A stretch of DNA of 64,000 bases from Pectinophora gossypiella (lineage: Eukaryota; Arthropoda; Insecta; Lepidoptera; Gelechiidae): positions 7,316,678 to 7,380,677 of the forward strand of contig NC_065419.1 of the NCBI RefSeq assembly GCF_024362695.1, read 5' to 3'. The number at the start of each line of letters is the position of its first letter. Position 1 is the stretch's first letter. This document shows positions 1 to 10,340 of the stretch, piece after piece. A program made the position numbers and the translations under genes. The notes under the pieces are model-generated. The model was not told the origin of the DNA, did no database searches, and saw only the letters and a program-made list of their open reading frames with translations.

Positions 1-299
1 AGAGTACGTAAAAACTTTGTTTGTTAAAAAAATTCACCGTTAACGGATGTGATTGCTTATAAAGCTTATCAAAGCTAATTAAAAAGCAAGAACCTAGTTG
101 TTCAACAACAAATGTTTTACAGTTCGTTTTATGGAGCACGCGAGTTGAATTTAGAATTAACCTTCTTTATTCTTCTTTGTAACTCTTTTTATTTGAACTC
201 CTCAAAAAGCTTGTGCGCTCCTGTGCAATATGCGTCAGATGATACTTTTGTAGATATGAACCAAAATGTTATCTGATGTCATCTACCAGCCGCAGATTC
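1..299. other. intergenic, nothing recognised
   Basis: AT-rich sequence with no open frame of note and no match to the repeat families seen elsewhere in the window. Confidence 0.4.
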
Positions 300-435
300 T
301 GAATAAGACTCAGGAACAGATAGATTAGATGAATGTCTTGGATGCTTTTGAAAGTGAGCGGATGGAAATCACACAGGACAGAAAGGATTGAAAAAGCGAC
401 AGGATGCTTGTGTCCAGCAGTGGGATAGCACAGGC
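300..435 (+). mobile_element. LINE ORF2 C-terminal remnant
   Basis: Conceptual translation around 358-435 reads RMEITQDRKD, a stop where Trp is expected, then KKRQDACVQQWDSTG. This is the usual end of RTE-like LINE ORF2 proteins in Lepidoptera (pattern DRxxWKxxGEAYVQQW). The TGA in place of TGG and the short length mark it as a dead 5'-truncated copy. The same ending is on the minus strand at 24257-24380. Confidence 0.6.
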
Positions 436-680
436 AGATTAATTAATTAATATTTTAAGATTTTAGATTAGTTTAATATTTAAATAGGAGAAATTTTATC
501 TTACTCCATATATTCGTATATGTATATCTGTTGTACAATTTTTGTACTATTATAAAAGGCTTTTCTATTTTCATTTACAAAACCTTTGGAATCGTCAATA
601 TTATTCGACAATACTTGTAACAGTTTGTTAGGAAATTAAACAAAACACGTTCAATAAAACAAAATATACTCATTTGAAAC

Positions 681-690
681 TTTATTTATT
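681..690 (-). terminator. overlapping poly(A) signals
   Basis: Read on the minus strand, two AATAAA hexamers (690-685 and 686-681) follow the TAA stop (692-690) of the exon at 690-1035, one of them overlapping its last base. This implies a 3' UTR of only a few tens of bases. Confidence 0.6.
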
Positions 691-1035
691 TACGATAATC
701 TTTTTGGTGAGTTTCTAAATATGTCGTTAGTTAAGAGTTTCCTAGGTTGCAGAGCCTTGATTGGTGGTGGTGCGATAACTATGTTGAAGTAGTTGCCCAT
801 TCGAGATATTTCTGAAGCTCGCTTGAAGTCGTTGCCAGACTGGGGCAGGTCGTTGTCACTCATGTTTTCTGGAGGGGAGAGCATCTCTGACCGCTTGTTG
901 TGATTACGAGGTGGTCTGCTGTCGTACTTGAGGAGCGGCGCCGGCGCAGGCGGGGGAGCCGCGGCCGATGACAGCCCACTTGCCAGAGACGCCTTGCTCC
1001 CTCTCCTACTCGGCACCGGGATCCCCATTTGCGTA
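690..1035 (-). CDS. C-terminal exon of an unidentified Pro/Ser-rich protein
   Basis: This is the last exon of a gene I do not recognise. A pyrimidine-rich stretch ending TTTGAGTTTCAG lies just upstream (1047-1036), so the exon begins at 1035 with the third base of a split codon. It then reads 114 codons to a TAA at 692-690. The frame opens TQMGIPVPSRRGSKASL, passes through a low-complexity AAAPPPAPAP run, and continues into a charged, Arg/Ser/Asn-rich tail with ERLS- and SxP-like phosphorylation-prone sites and the end FRNSPKRLS. There is no transmembrane segment or known domain. Codon use is GC-richer than the flanks, and poly(A) signals follow at once, which supports a real exon. No upstream exon was found between here and the dehydrogenase gene. 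It could lie beyond that gene, which would then be nested in an intron. Confidence 0.6.
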
Positions 1036-1204
1036 CTGAAACTCAAAAAGAATATTATAGTTTACTTGCGAGTAAAAACTTTATGGGAACATATTAGTCG
1101 ATTGTGTATGCAATAATAATAATCAAGTTACTTTGAGTGTATCTGTCGCATTATCAATTCCTATTCTGAAGTAGCTTAAAATGATTGCTATTCGGCTGAT
1201 CAGA

Positions 1205-1248
1205 TGTACATCCAATATTTATTATATAAAATGTATATTGGATGTACA
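1205..1248. repeat. perfect 14-bp inverted repeat
   Basis: TGTACATCCAATAT (1205-1218) is matched by its exact reverse complement at 1235-1248, with a 16-base AT-rich loop. It may be a small MITE core or a hairpin downstream of a transcription unit. Confidence 0.6.
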
Positions 1249-1386
1249 CGCCTTATTATTACCTTCCAGTGTGTTTCTTCTTTATAAGTAATTAGCACGA
1301 TTGTTTCGTTCTCTGTAATGATCTGATATCAAAAATATATGTTTTGTATATATATTTATCCAAAAGTATCCAAAAGCATATGTTAT

Positions 1387-1617
1387 TCACACCGTACCGA
1401 ATACTTTGATTCAGACCATGATTCCGAGTTGATATCAAGTGTTTTTAGTATTTCTTTTTTAATTATTTTCAGTTTCATACTTTCGTCACGGAAAAATCCA
1501 CTTGAGACTCATGTTTTAGTAAATAAATTATCATTCTTTCTTTTTTTGATATCGACTCAGAATCGTAATCTGTATCGTCCCTCAAAATTTTTGTTACGGT
1601 GTCATTAACACCCTGTA
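1387..1617. mobile_element. MITE-T copy (diverged)
   Basis: The left arm, containing GATTCAGACCATGATTC and GAGTTGATATCAAGTG, is mirrored by a right arm ending GTCATTAACACCCTGTA. The outer left end is degraded. It is the same family as 5811-6267, 31651-31879 and 41274-41501. Confidence 0.65.
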
Positions 1618-2019
1618 TGTTTTATGTTTGATATGTTTATTTTTAATTTAAAAATATTTATTGATACATACGGTGAGCAGTCTTGAGGCAACACACACTG
1701 GTGTGTGCGGTCGTCGCGGACGTAAGGGTCCTCGCACACACACCCCGGTTCGCAGTAAGGGTAGCACGGGCGCAGGTGGTTGCGAGGGTTGTCGCACGAA
1801 ACCTCCGCGCAACCACCGAAACAGGGCTCGTATAGCTCGTTCGGCCAGTAACATGCTAGAAAGGAGAAACAAAAGATTTAGGTAATCATATTCAAGGACG
1901 AGTCTCTTTAGTCCTCGCGGGATGCAGAAGTCAAATATTACGACTTCATGTCGGCGGTATGTGTAATCACAAGTGTGATTTCGACTAGCTACTAAGTAGG
2001 TTCTTAGTAGTAGCCTGAC

Positions 2020-2343
2020 GACCTCGGTAGTCCAGTGGTTGACCTTTGGGCTCACGAACCGGACGTCCTGGGTTCGATTCCCGATATGGAGACATATCAC
2101 AAAAAATATTGTGGTCTCTAGTTTGGTTAGGACATTACAGGCTGATCACCTGATTGTCCAAAAGTAAGAGGAGCCGTGCTTCGGAAGGCACGTTAAGCTG
2201 TTGGTCCCGGTTAATACTTACTGATGTAAGTAAATAGTCGTTACTTGAGCTATGTCAGGGGCCTTTGGCGGCTTAATAGTAACCCTGACACCAGGGTTGA
2301 TGAGGTTGGTACTCCACCTCACAACCCACAGGATAGAAGAAGT
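2020..2343 (+). mobile_element. SINE-A, full length
   Basis: The tRNA-derived head carries an A-box-like TAGTCCAGTGGTTGACC and the B box GGTTCGATTCC. A body follows with CTAGTTTGGTTAGGACATT, the core GTGCTTCGGAAGGCACG and the pair CCCTGACACCAGGGTTGA. The tail is AGAAGAAGT. Head, body and tail order and the many copies in the window identify a Pol III SINE. Confidence 0.85.
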
Positions 2344-2394
2344 AGTAACTTTATTAGTCTCCTTCGTTCTAGTTCTATATTGATGATATTCATC

Positions 2395-2525
2395 ATATTT
2401 TCACACATATATACATGCTCACGCCTATTTCCCACCGGGGTAAGCAGAGGCTATGGAATTCCATTTGCTTCGATCTTCACATATTTCCCTTGCTTCCCCA
2501 CATTCATCAATCGTTTCATATATGC
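2395..2525 (-). mobile_element. LINE 3' end remnant
   Basis: On the minus strand this matches the 3' end seen at 23265-23415: the ATTGATGAATG region, GGAATTCCATAGCC, TACCCCGGTGGGAAATAG, then a TATATGTGTG tail. It is non-coding remnant only. Confidence 0.55.
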
Positions 2526-3591
2526 GCGCTGAATCATAATTTTTACTTAATCTATCTTTAAAATACCACTTTAAATTCTCACTACAAAAGATTCATGGAA
2601 AGTTACAAAGTTTATATGAAGTCATAACTCTCGACTGTCGTCGGGACCGACGTTTAAAAATCCCAAGAAAATAAAGCGGGTGTTCTTACCACCTCTTAAA
2701 TTTGGTGTAAACTTAGCTCTAGCTGGACATTATTGGGTGTCAGGGCACTAAATCTAGTTGCGGCCAGTTTTATCCTCTTTTTTCCTTAGCCCCTAGACCT
2801 TTAGAGCTCCCAAAGGGGTTCTAGCCTAGACTTACAGTTCCAGAGGCGCCTGCATTTCCAACTTAGGTTTAAAGACTAAAATCTATTGTTCTAGGGTTTC
2901 GTGTACGTTATCAATGGCAGTCTCGGGGGGTTTTAGACTTTTATTGTAACATAGAATACTGTTTGTAGAGATTTTATTTTAAAAATGTTACTTTTGGAAG
3001 TAATAGTAACGCTTAAGTTCCCATTACTTTGATAAAAAGGAGTTGATACTTTACTTATTTTATGTGATAATGTAAGTTACCTTTCATAATTTTCTCCTCA
3101 TCTCGACACAGAGCGTTGTTCAGCCAGCTCACCACTACTAGAGCAACTACAGTCCTCATTTCTAAATATAACCCTATCAACACAAGTCTGTATTCTACCT
3201 TAATAGTCCACTTAGCACTCAGTAGCTTTTAAAATCAGTCGTGTAATAAAACGGCACAAGAAGACGTCTTAATGCGGGCAGGATGATGTCGCTATTGCGC
3301 TCTGTAGTGTTTGGTAAACATCAAAAGCTGGGTTAAGCCTCCTCTGATTGAATTATTACCGCGGTAATTTCGAAGGTGCCATCGGGTCACGTTCCGAAGG
3401 TATTAACTATATTATGATACATTTCTCTAGCGAATTTTGGACCGGAATTATGGGATATGTGGTACAAGTAAAGCCCATGTAATGAGAGATAAAATGTTAA
3501 TTAAAATCGTAAGCGCGATAAATTTCTAAGTCTATAATTAAAATTACAAATATTAATGTTCTAAAACATATTTCTGTTCAAAAGTACTCGA
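2526..3591. other. no gene recognised
   Basis: Mixed composition, with no splice-bounded open frame. The segment 3230-3420 is GC-richer and matches no other part of the window. It is a possible non-coding functional block, but nothing specific can be read from it. Confidence 0.35.
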
Positions 3592-3751
3592 GGTTAAAAA
3601 GGCCACATCAAAGCAATTCGTGAACAGTAATATTGGTATATGACATTTGTTTCCATTGCGCACTTACTTTTATACGTATATATGAGCAAATGTCAAATTG
3701 CAATATTGCTTTTTAGATGAATTGCTTTGATACGTAGCCTTTTTAACCCCC
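3592..3751. mobile_element. MITE-P copy
   Basis: Hairpin-like element. The left end GGTTAAAAAGGCCACATC is mirrored by a right end finishing GCCTTTTTAACCCCC. Both arms carry AAGCAATTC, CAATATT and TTTGACATTTG versions. Five more copies are in the window. Confidence 0.85.
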
Positions 3752-4450
3752 CTGAAAGAGTCAATAAAATGCGTAATTACCATGCAAATTGATGAATCCT
3801 TCTACTAGAAACGTAGTCTTAGAAGTATGTTATAATGTCATCAAGAGGAAGAACATAGCTAAGCTCGTTGTGAGTTTTCAGTACACTTAAATCTTTGTAT
3901 ATAACATTGTTCTGATGTTTGAAAATTCCTAAATGGCTTCAAAAAAAGGAACGTAAATTTATAGGTAAATTTTTAGTTAGTCATCTTATCGAATAGGGTT
4001 AGTTTACAAGTAACTATTCGGCGTATCACGAAGTCGTGGGGTATGCGACACGTGTGGAGGATCACCTCAATAAATTCGAACCCGGCCCGGGATCAAACCG
4101 GAAAATAAAACAACAACGCACTACGCACTCACTTACCTACTTACCTTACCTGGCCTGTAATTCTCATAACTGTTTAGAGTACGACGTCTTGTAGTTATAA
4201 ATGAACAATGCTGCAAAGTGAGAGTATGCATAAAATAAATGAAAAATATAATCGCAGTAAGGAAGATCTTATAATAAGATAGGCATAATTTTATATATAT
4301 TATAGTACTAGTTTTTTACACCTGGAATTAGCATCGTCGTAATTATTGACAGTCAATAAAACAATTATAAAGTAGATACCTAGGTATCTATATAAGAATA
4401 CAAAAGAGGTCAGCTGGCAGAAATATATTCCTGAGAGATAAGCTTACTAG
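3752..4450. other. no gene recognised
   Basis: AT-rich flanking sequence. A weak tRNA-like or B-box-like tract (GAACCCGGCCCGGGATCAAA near 4078-4097) is probably old SINE debris. Confidence 0.3.
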
Positions 4451-4609
4451 GGGGGTTAAAAAGCCACATCGAAGCAATTCATCTAATAAAGCAATTTGAC
4501 ATTTGGTCATACAAAAGTAAGTGCGCAATGCAGACAAATGACAAATAGCAATATTGCTTTTTTAGGTGAATTGCTTGATTGTTGATTGAATGTGGCTTTT
4601 TTAACCACC
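4451..4609. mobile_element. MITE-P copy with disturbed right end
   Basis: Left end GGGGGGTTAAAAAGCCACATC; right arm ends GTGGCTTTTTTAACCACC. A second terminus-like CTTTTTAACCCCCTG lies about 45 bp beyond, after an A-rich insertion, so the original end may be at about 4655. Confidence 0.75.
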
Positions 4610-4764
4610 AAAAATAAAATAAATAAAAAAAAATCTCTTTTTAACCCCCTGAACTCTCTGTATTCTTTGTCTGTTCTATTGTATACAAACAGAAATGAAA
4701 TGAATAGTATACATTAAATAAGAATATATAGAGTGTACAAATGTATATATTGGTGAAGAGCCCA

Positions 4765-5025
4765 TTATTCTTTTTCCGTAGTCAGGTAAAAACAAAACAC
4801 AACAGGCAGTGTAAAGCCGTCAATGTATACATCAGTCACGTGACACACCTCGCTTCCCGTAGCAGCATAAGTTCCGACAGTTGCTTCTGTCGGCAATTTA
4901 TGTGCCGATGCCGCCCGTGCTGATACGCCCGTGTATTGTGCTGCGTTTGTTGTGTTATTCACCAACAAATAAACCGAGCTCTGGTTTTGTGAGGAAAACT
5001 GACTCAGAGTCAATATTAGAGGCAA
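4765..5025 (-). other. 86-codon open frame, unassigned
   Basis: Minus-strand frame beginning MPLILTLSQFSSQNQSSVYL and containing KLPTEATVGTYAATG, ending YLTTEKE-stop. A hairpin CCGACAGTTGCTTCTGTCGG sits at 4876-4895. No splice acceptor, homologue or second copy in the window was recognised. It may be a decayed transposon frame; a host exon is less likely. Confidence 0.25.
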
Positions 5026-5267
5026 AAAAATCGGCTTCGGTATAGTGTAGGCAACGAAGCAATTTTTTGTATGAATACCCCAACATTAAATCCTCCGTCG
5101 CTGAAATTTTGCTAAGTTCATTCTATAGTATATAGCATTAGGTGTAAACTTGTATAAAAAAAAAACAAAAAACATATATGCGGAAATTAGGTATTTATAT
5201 CTAAAAAATACAAATACCGCGGAATAATTTCTCAGTCCACAATTATTTTACCAAAAGGGTTCTTAAA

Positions 5268-5516
5268 TCTCTTTGTGATCCCTAGTTTGGTAAGGATATT
5301 GCAGGATTATCACCTGTTTGTCCAGAAGTAAGATGATCCGTGCTTCGGAAGGCACGTTAAGTCGTTGGTCCCGGTTACTACTTACTAATGTAAGTACGCA
5401 GTCGTTACTTGAGTCACGTCAGGGGCCTTTGGCGGCTAAATAATAATCCTGACACACCATGGTTGATGAGGTTGGTATTCCACTTGTCAACCAACACGAC
5501 AAGAAGAAGAAGAAGA
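5268..5516 (+). mobile_element. SINE-A, 5' truncated
   Basis: Starts in the body (CTTTGTGATCCCTAGTTTGG), lacks the tRNA head, and keeps the core GTGCTTCGGAAGGCACG. Ends in a run of AAG triplets. Confidence 0.8.
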
Positions 5517-5810
5517 TCTATTCGTTACAGTTAACAATGATATTCTTGTAGCTACTCAGTAACGCAATTCTAGGTATATTGGAGAACTCGCAAACAGAAT
5601 AATACGCTCATCTTTTTATCCAAGACCAACTTTGTCCCGAGTTCCGATTGACAGATATTGATGCCGTAATAAACAAATCGGCAAAGTTTAGTTCGCTGAA
5701 ACGAGAGTTTTCAGTAAAATGTTACAGTTTCCAGGGAAACATGGCAACTCGATATGTATAAATGATGGAAACCCGAGGATAGGCATTTTTGGCTGTTCTA
5801 AAAACCTATA

Positions 5811-6040
5811 CAGGGTGCTAGTGACATCGTAACGAGTACTGAGGGGAATGATTCAGCACATGATTCTGAGTTAATATCAAGTGAAATTTTCCGTCGCAAA
5901 ATTCATGAATAATTTTGTGGTTTTTTAAATTATTTTCAATTCTATAGTTTTGCGAGGGAAAATTCCACTTGATATTAACTCAGAATAGTGAGCTAAACCA
6001 TTCCTCTCAGTATTCGTTACGACGTCATTTACACTTAGCC
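5811..6040. mobile_element. MITE-T copy 1 of a close pair
   Basis: Left end CAGGGTGCTAGTGACATCG; both arms carry GATTCTGAGTTAATATCAAG or its reverse. The right end decays near ACGTCATTTACACTTAGCC. Confidence 0.75.
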
Positions 6041-6052
6041 ATAGGAGTACGT

Positions 6053-6267
6053 ATGGGTGTTAGTGACACCATAACGCATAATGAGGAGGATGATTCAGAC
6101 CATGATTATGAGTTGATATCAAGTGGAATTTTTTGTTGGAAAATACAAAAAAACAGTGTTTTTTAGCTATTATTTCCAGTTCCATATTTTTGCGTCGGAA
6201 AATTACACTTGATATTAACTCAGAATCACCCTTAAAGTTTTCGTTACGATAGCACTAACACCCTGTA
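6053..6267. mobile_element. MITE-T copy 2 of a close pair
   Basis: Begins TGGGTGTTAGTGACACC and ends CACTAACACCCTG, twelve bases after copy 1. The arms are the GAGTTGATATCAAGTGG type, about 215 bp in all. Confidence 0.8.
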
Positions 6268-7163
6268 TCAGGCTACCTTTGAGATCTGAAATTTAGATTC
6301 CATTTTGAATTACGAGAGGCCTTTACTCAGCGGAGAATTATTATTTGTAGGCTTTCCTATTTCTATTAGTTTTTTGATACTAAAGGGAGGAATGAGACCT
6401 GAAAAATGTTTTTTAATATCACAATTCCTGCTTTATGAAATATTGGTTTGTGAAACTGAAAGAATTTTGGCGCGAAATGGTCACTGCAATTGAACAAAAT
6501 GCTAACGATGCCTTTCTATAGTTACCTCTCATTTAAAAAATATATACCTATGGAATATTAATGAAATACTCATGGGATGACGTAGGCGATTCGGAATCCA
6601 CCCGCGTACTTCACAAATTACAAGTAAAACGATCTGTTGCCCTTAAATAGACGTCATTCGATGGTCCAGCCCTTTCCTATCAAAACCTTTCCAGCCGTCG
6701 CTTACCTTGCACCCTTTGCTATGACAATAGAGTTGCGATTCAGTCACTATCATACAAGTGCTATCAAGAGGCCGTTCGGTCTCTTGGGCCCAGGGTCCAA
6801 TATGTTTGGAGACCTGTCGTGAGATTGGCCGTAGCGTCAGCAAATAAGACACATACGTGCTCTGAAAAGTAGATGCAGAATCTTCAGTGCTTTGTTGACC
6901 TTACGACGTAGTGTCCTATGTGGGTTAGCTAATAATAATGTTCCCTTTGAGGCTTCTCTGTTTCTACTGAGTCTTTGTGTCGGAGGCAAGTTGCCTTGTA
7001 TTGTTTTGTTAGAACTGGATCCAATATAATAGGACCAGGAATATAACAAGGATAAGCCGAAGTTGGAAACTGAGGTAGTTAGGTTGTTTGCTTAGCTCAC
7101 TCCACTTTAATGAGTATTTTGATTGCTCTCCAAATTATATTTGATTGGATCATAATATTATTT
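6268..7163. other. no gene recognised
   Basis: Short open frames of 60-70 codons on both strands at 6637-7049 lack splice signals and recognisable motifs. They may be transposon debris. Confidence 0.3.
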
Positions 7164-7462
7164 ATCCCTACTAATATTATAAATGGGAAAGTGTATGTGT
7201 GTGTCTGTTTTTTATCCATCTTTCACGGCAAAACGGAGCGATGAATTGACGTGATTTTTTAAGTGGAGATAGTTAAAGGGATGGAGAGTGATATAGTCTA
7301 GTTTTTGTCTCTTTATAATCCCCCAATTCCCTAAAATAGGGGGTGAAAGTTTGTATAGAGCATTCTGCAATTTTCAAGGTAGAAATATAAAACTTGGTAT
7401 GCGGACTATTTTGTAACTAACAAAAAAATTGTGTATATTTTATTTGGAAATCTGCGTAAAAA
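7164..7462 (+). mobile_element. Helitron-like 5' fragment (Lep1 type)
   Basis: Begins TCCCTACTAATATTATAAAT, the common 5' end of non-autonomous lepidopteran Helitrons. It is followed by a TGTGTGTGTCTG stretch and the GGCAAAACGGAGCGATGAAT motif. No CTRR 3' end is visible before the next repeat. Confidence 0.65.
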
Positions 7463-7466
7463 GTCT

Positions 7467-7800
7467 CCCTAGCATTATCTCGATTTTCTCACTGGGTCCG
7501 CTTACCTAACCTGAAGACTTGACAGGTCCGGTTTTTTACAGAAGCGACTGCCTGTCTAACATTCCAACCCGCGAAAACCAGCCCAATACAGGTTAGGTCA
7601 CATACCTCCGAAAATTCATTTCTCGGGAATGTGGGTTTCCTCACGATGTTTTCCATCACCGTTGAGCACATGATAATCATTTATGAACCAAACATGAATT
7701 CGAAAACAAATGCGACAATCATTGGTTTAGGCCTGTGCTGGATTCGAACCTGCAACTTTATCGTGAGAGGCAAGCGTTCTACCATCTAAACTACGACGGC
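7467..7800 (-). mobile_element. SINE-B, near full length
   Basis: The tRNA-like head on the minus strand begins GCCGTCGTAGTTTAGATGG and carries the B box GGTTCGAATCC at 7750-7740. The body includes GAAACCCACATTCCC and GGACCTGTCAAG, and the end is GATAATGCTAGGG. The head and body differ from SINE-A. Other copies are at 44839-45112, 46171-46315 and 22778-22823. Confidence 0.8.
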
Positions 7801-8239
7801 TTTACGTATACACGTATGATCTATTAAAATAAGTTTGAATTTCGAAGACAATGTAAGTTCCGAATAAACACTTGTACTAAGATTATTCTCACGTAGAATC
7901 GTTAATTAAGTCGAAGTGTGAATACAACAGCAGTAACAATGCAATAATCGTGAACCAGCGAGCATGGCAGTGCACGTAACGACAACAACGTGCACTCAGT
8001 GCACGCGCTACGTGCAACTTTGCACATTCGTGTAATTGGTCTAATCGCATCCTATTTATTCGCTGCGGTTGTACATTTATTGGAGTTTCGAACTGAGGAC
8101 TGAACAGTTTCGGGTACCGCAGGATTTGAATGTACCTATAGCTATACCTATATAAAGGTTAAAGGGGTAAAATATAAACTACTGTTTTACTGGTAAAATT
8201 AATTAAAAACGTTTAAAAAATATATCAAATCAACATCAA
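7801..8239. promoter_or_regulatory. possible regulatory block, clustered ACGTG/TGCAC motifs
   Basis: Between 7950 and 8030 there are repeated CGTGCAC, GTGCACG and ACGTGCAA words within about 80 bases. ACGTG is the core of many bHLH-PAS and E-box sites. The block matches no repeat in the window. Function is inferred from clustering only. Confidence 0.25.
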
Positions 8240-8365
8240 ATCATATATACTTTATTGCACAGAACTAAATTTCAACAATCAGACATAACATATGAGTACA
8301 GTACAATTTGGGCGGCCTTATTGCTCTAGAGCAATTTCTTCCAGGCAACCACCAAAAGGAAACAA
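8240..8365 (-). mobile_element. LINE 3' UTR fragment
   Basis: Reads on the minus strand GGTTGCCTGGAAGAAATTGC, then GCAATAAGGCCGCC, ending GTGCAATAAAGTATATATG. The same 3' UTR is on the plus strand at 22610-22775. Confidence 0.65.
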
Positions 8366-8439
8366 ACATTTACATAAAAACTTGGATGCGGGATGGTGCA
8401 ACAAAAAATAAATACCTAAAAGTAAAACTAAAGTCTAAA

Positions 8440-8820
8440 GTTAAAAAATATATCTGTCTATGCCTGTCGGTTTTTTATTGCAGCATACACTTCGGTGAGT
8501 GTATGCAGGAACTTCGCAAGTTAATTCCACCCACTCCATTGCATCTACGGACAACAAGACGTCGACAGGAATTTCATTCTTATGTTGTGGATATACCACC
8601 AATCCGCACTAAACGTGTTGCCTCTTCCTTTTTTGATGCGAACAGCAAAGGACTAGAACTGTCAGCCGTCGTCTGTTTCTAACTCGTCATAATCTGAGAG
8701 CATTCAAGGCTAGAGTGGATAGGTATTTGCTAGATAAGCGTGGTCCACGTTAGACCACATCGTTAATTACCATCAGGTGAGACCGTGAGATTGTGGTCAG
8801 CCTATATTATATATAAAAAA
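8440..8820 (+). mobile_element. LINE ORF2 C-terminus and 3' UTR, degenerate
   Basis: Translation gives IPPIRTKRVASSFF, then after a one-base frameshift a VRTAKDWNCLPSSVF-like segment, and later LRAFKARVDRYLLDKRGPR-stop. This is the typical C-terminal end of jockey/CR1-like LINE ORF2 (FFxRTAxxWNxLP ... FKxxVxxYL). The 3' UTR ends in a TATATTATATATAAAAAATA tail. A pseudogene. Confidence 0.7.
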
Positions 8821-8868
8821 TAAATAAGTATATCTCTAAATGGTAAATGTATGTAACTTTCTTGAAAA

Positions 8869-9149
8869 GCTCGGTGGCGCAGCATTGGTCTGCGATTGTT
8901 GAAGTTAAGCAACTTTCGCAAAGGCCGGTCATAGGATAGGTGACCACAAAAAAAAGTTTTCATCTCGAGCTCCTCCGTGCTTCGGAATGCACGTTAAGCC
9001 GTTGGTCCCGGCTGCATTAGCAGTCGTTAATAACCATCAATCCGCACTGGGACCGCGTGATGGTTTAAGGCCCGATCTCCCTCTCCCTATCCATCCATAG
9101 GGAAGGCCCGTGCCCCAGCAGTGGGGACGTTAATGGGCTGATGATGATG
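8869..9149 (+). mobile_element. SINE with 5S-rRNA-like head
   Basis: The first 75 bases (GGTGGCGCAGCATTGGTCTG, GAAGTTAAGCAACTTTCG, GGCCGGTCATAGGATAGG, TGACC) line up with the internal promoter half of 5S rRNA, where GAARTTAAGCARC and GGTxAGTACTTGGATGGGTGACC are conserved. Next come the core shared with SINE-A and SINE-C (GTGCTTCGGAATGCACG), an AGGCCCGTGCCCCAGCAGTG tail and an ATG triplet run. Confidence 0.6.
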
Positions 9150-9379
9150 TAACTTTCACACTTGTATGTTCACTTTTATGTTTTGTTTTTAATAATATGT
9201 GTGTTGTTATAATTGTAGTTGGATAGAATGTACTTGTTTATGTATTTATTATTTAATAAATAATATTTACTCTCACTTAAAAATATGCTTAAAATAAAAA
9301 TATATGTCTATTTTTCTCACATAAACACGATAATTGGTAATTAACAATAAAACAAGATTAAGATACAGTTGTTGGTGAC

Positions 9380-9475
9380 AGAGACTGGGGTCTGTGAGAA
9401 GCGTTAGCCTGTAGTACAGAAGACTTCTAACTGCGAGGATGCCCTGTTCACCACCATGTGTAGCGTGCGTGTCCT
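9380..9475 (-). mobile_element. LINE C-terminal fragment
   Basis: On the minus strand the frame reads DTHATHGGEQGILAVRSLLY and onward. It follows an AG that could be mistaken for a splice acceptor (TATTTTCAG). The phrase resembles LINE-derived open ends in Lepidoptera. It has no phase partner with the other exons. Confidence 0.4.
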
Positions 9476-9779
9476 GAAAATACTTAAATATCTCTAAATG
9501 GTAATGGCATTCTTTTAATTTTTGAAACGATATGGAAATTGCACACCTGCTACAACATCCGTTATTATTATTTAGATGTACATCAATACTGAGCGTGTTA
9601 ATCTTACTTTACAGAGACATCTAAACAAACACGAAAACGAAGGTAAGTACAAAAACAAATAGACGCTCTTTATCAACACGCCAAAGGAAAGATAATTACA
9701 GCACACTTCACCAATGAAAATAGGGTAGGTAATGTGAGTTGGAGTAATACCTGGTTGCTGGTTCGTATGTGTAATTGAA

Positions 9780-10340
9780 AGCCGCGATGCGAGTCCCAAT
9801 AACAATGCGCGTGAACACGCCGCGTATAAATTAGGGAATTATATTAATCGCGGATAACAGCGATGGTAACGGGCGACTCGTGTTCCCGCCGCCCGGGAAA
9901 TTGCTTCTTACCCCGGCTTAAACACCAGAATCTGATCTCTCCCTCAAACATTCAAATTAAAACTGATTTGTTTAGATAATGAGAGCCACCGGAGTGATAA
10001 TAAGCTATTCTTATGGTTATTGTTTCATTTTATATCACACGAAACCACCTAAAGCATATACGCCGCTAGAATATAAATAGATCGAAAAAAATAGAATGCG
10101 GTCAACGCGGGTTTATGTGACCGCGTGGGCGAATAAAAAGGGAAGCAAATTTTTTTCACGACCATTAACGCGGGGAAAATATTTTTTAATTCAATTTCCA
10201 GTGATGCTGCGCCGGAGCCAGAACAATCAATTTGCGGGCCGACTATACGAGGGAAATTAACGCAAGATAACACGGAATTAGCGCCCCACCTGGGGAAGGA
10301 TTAAGCGCCCCAGATAAGTGAATATATTACCGCAATTACG
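9780..10340. promoter_or_regulatory. GC-richer single-copy non-coding block
   Basis: Frequent CGCGG/CCGCG words, ATTAATC/TTAATTC homeodomain-like cores and AATTAGCG tracts, with no long open frame and no similarity to repeats in this window. It lies about 0.5 kb beyond the 3' end of the dehydrogenase gene. A regulatory role is inferred only. Confidence 0.3.

Noticed and set aside
928..1116. Plus-strand open frame MRSGAGAGGGAAADD
   Set aside because: Antisense of the proline-rich terminal exon; composition artefact.
9400..9471. Possible host exon after TATTTTCAG on the minus strand
   Set aside because: The peptide HGGEQGILAVRSLLYYRL is LINE-like, no donor follows, and it is bordered by other LINE/SINE pieces.
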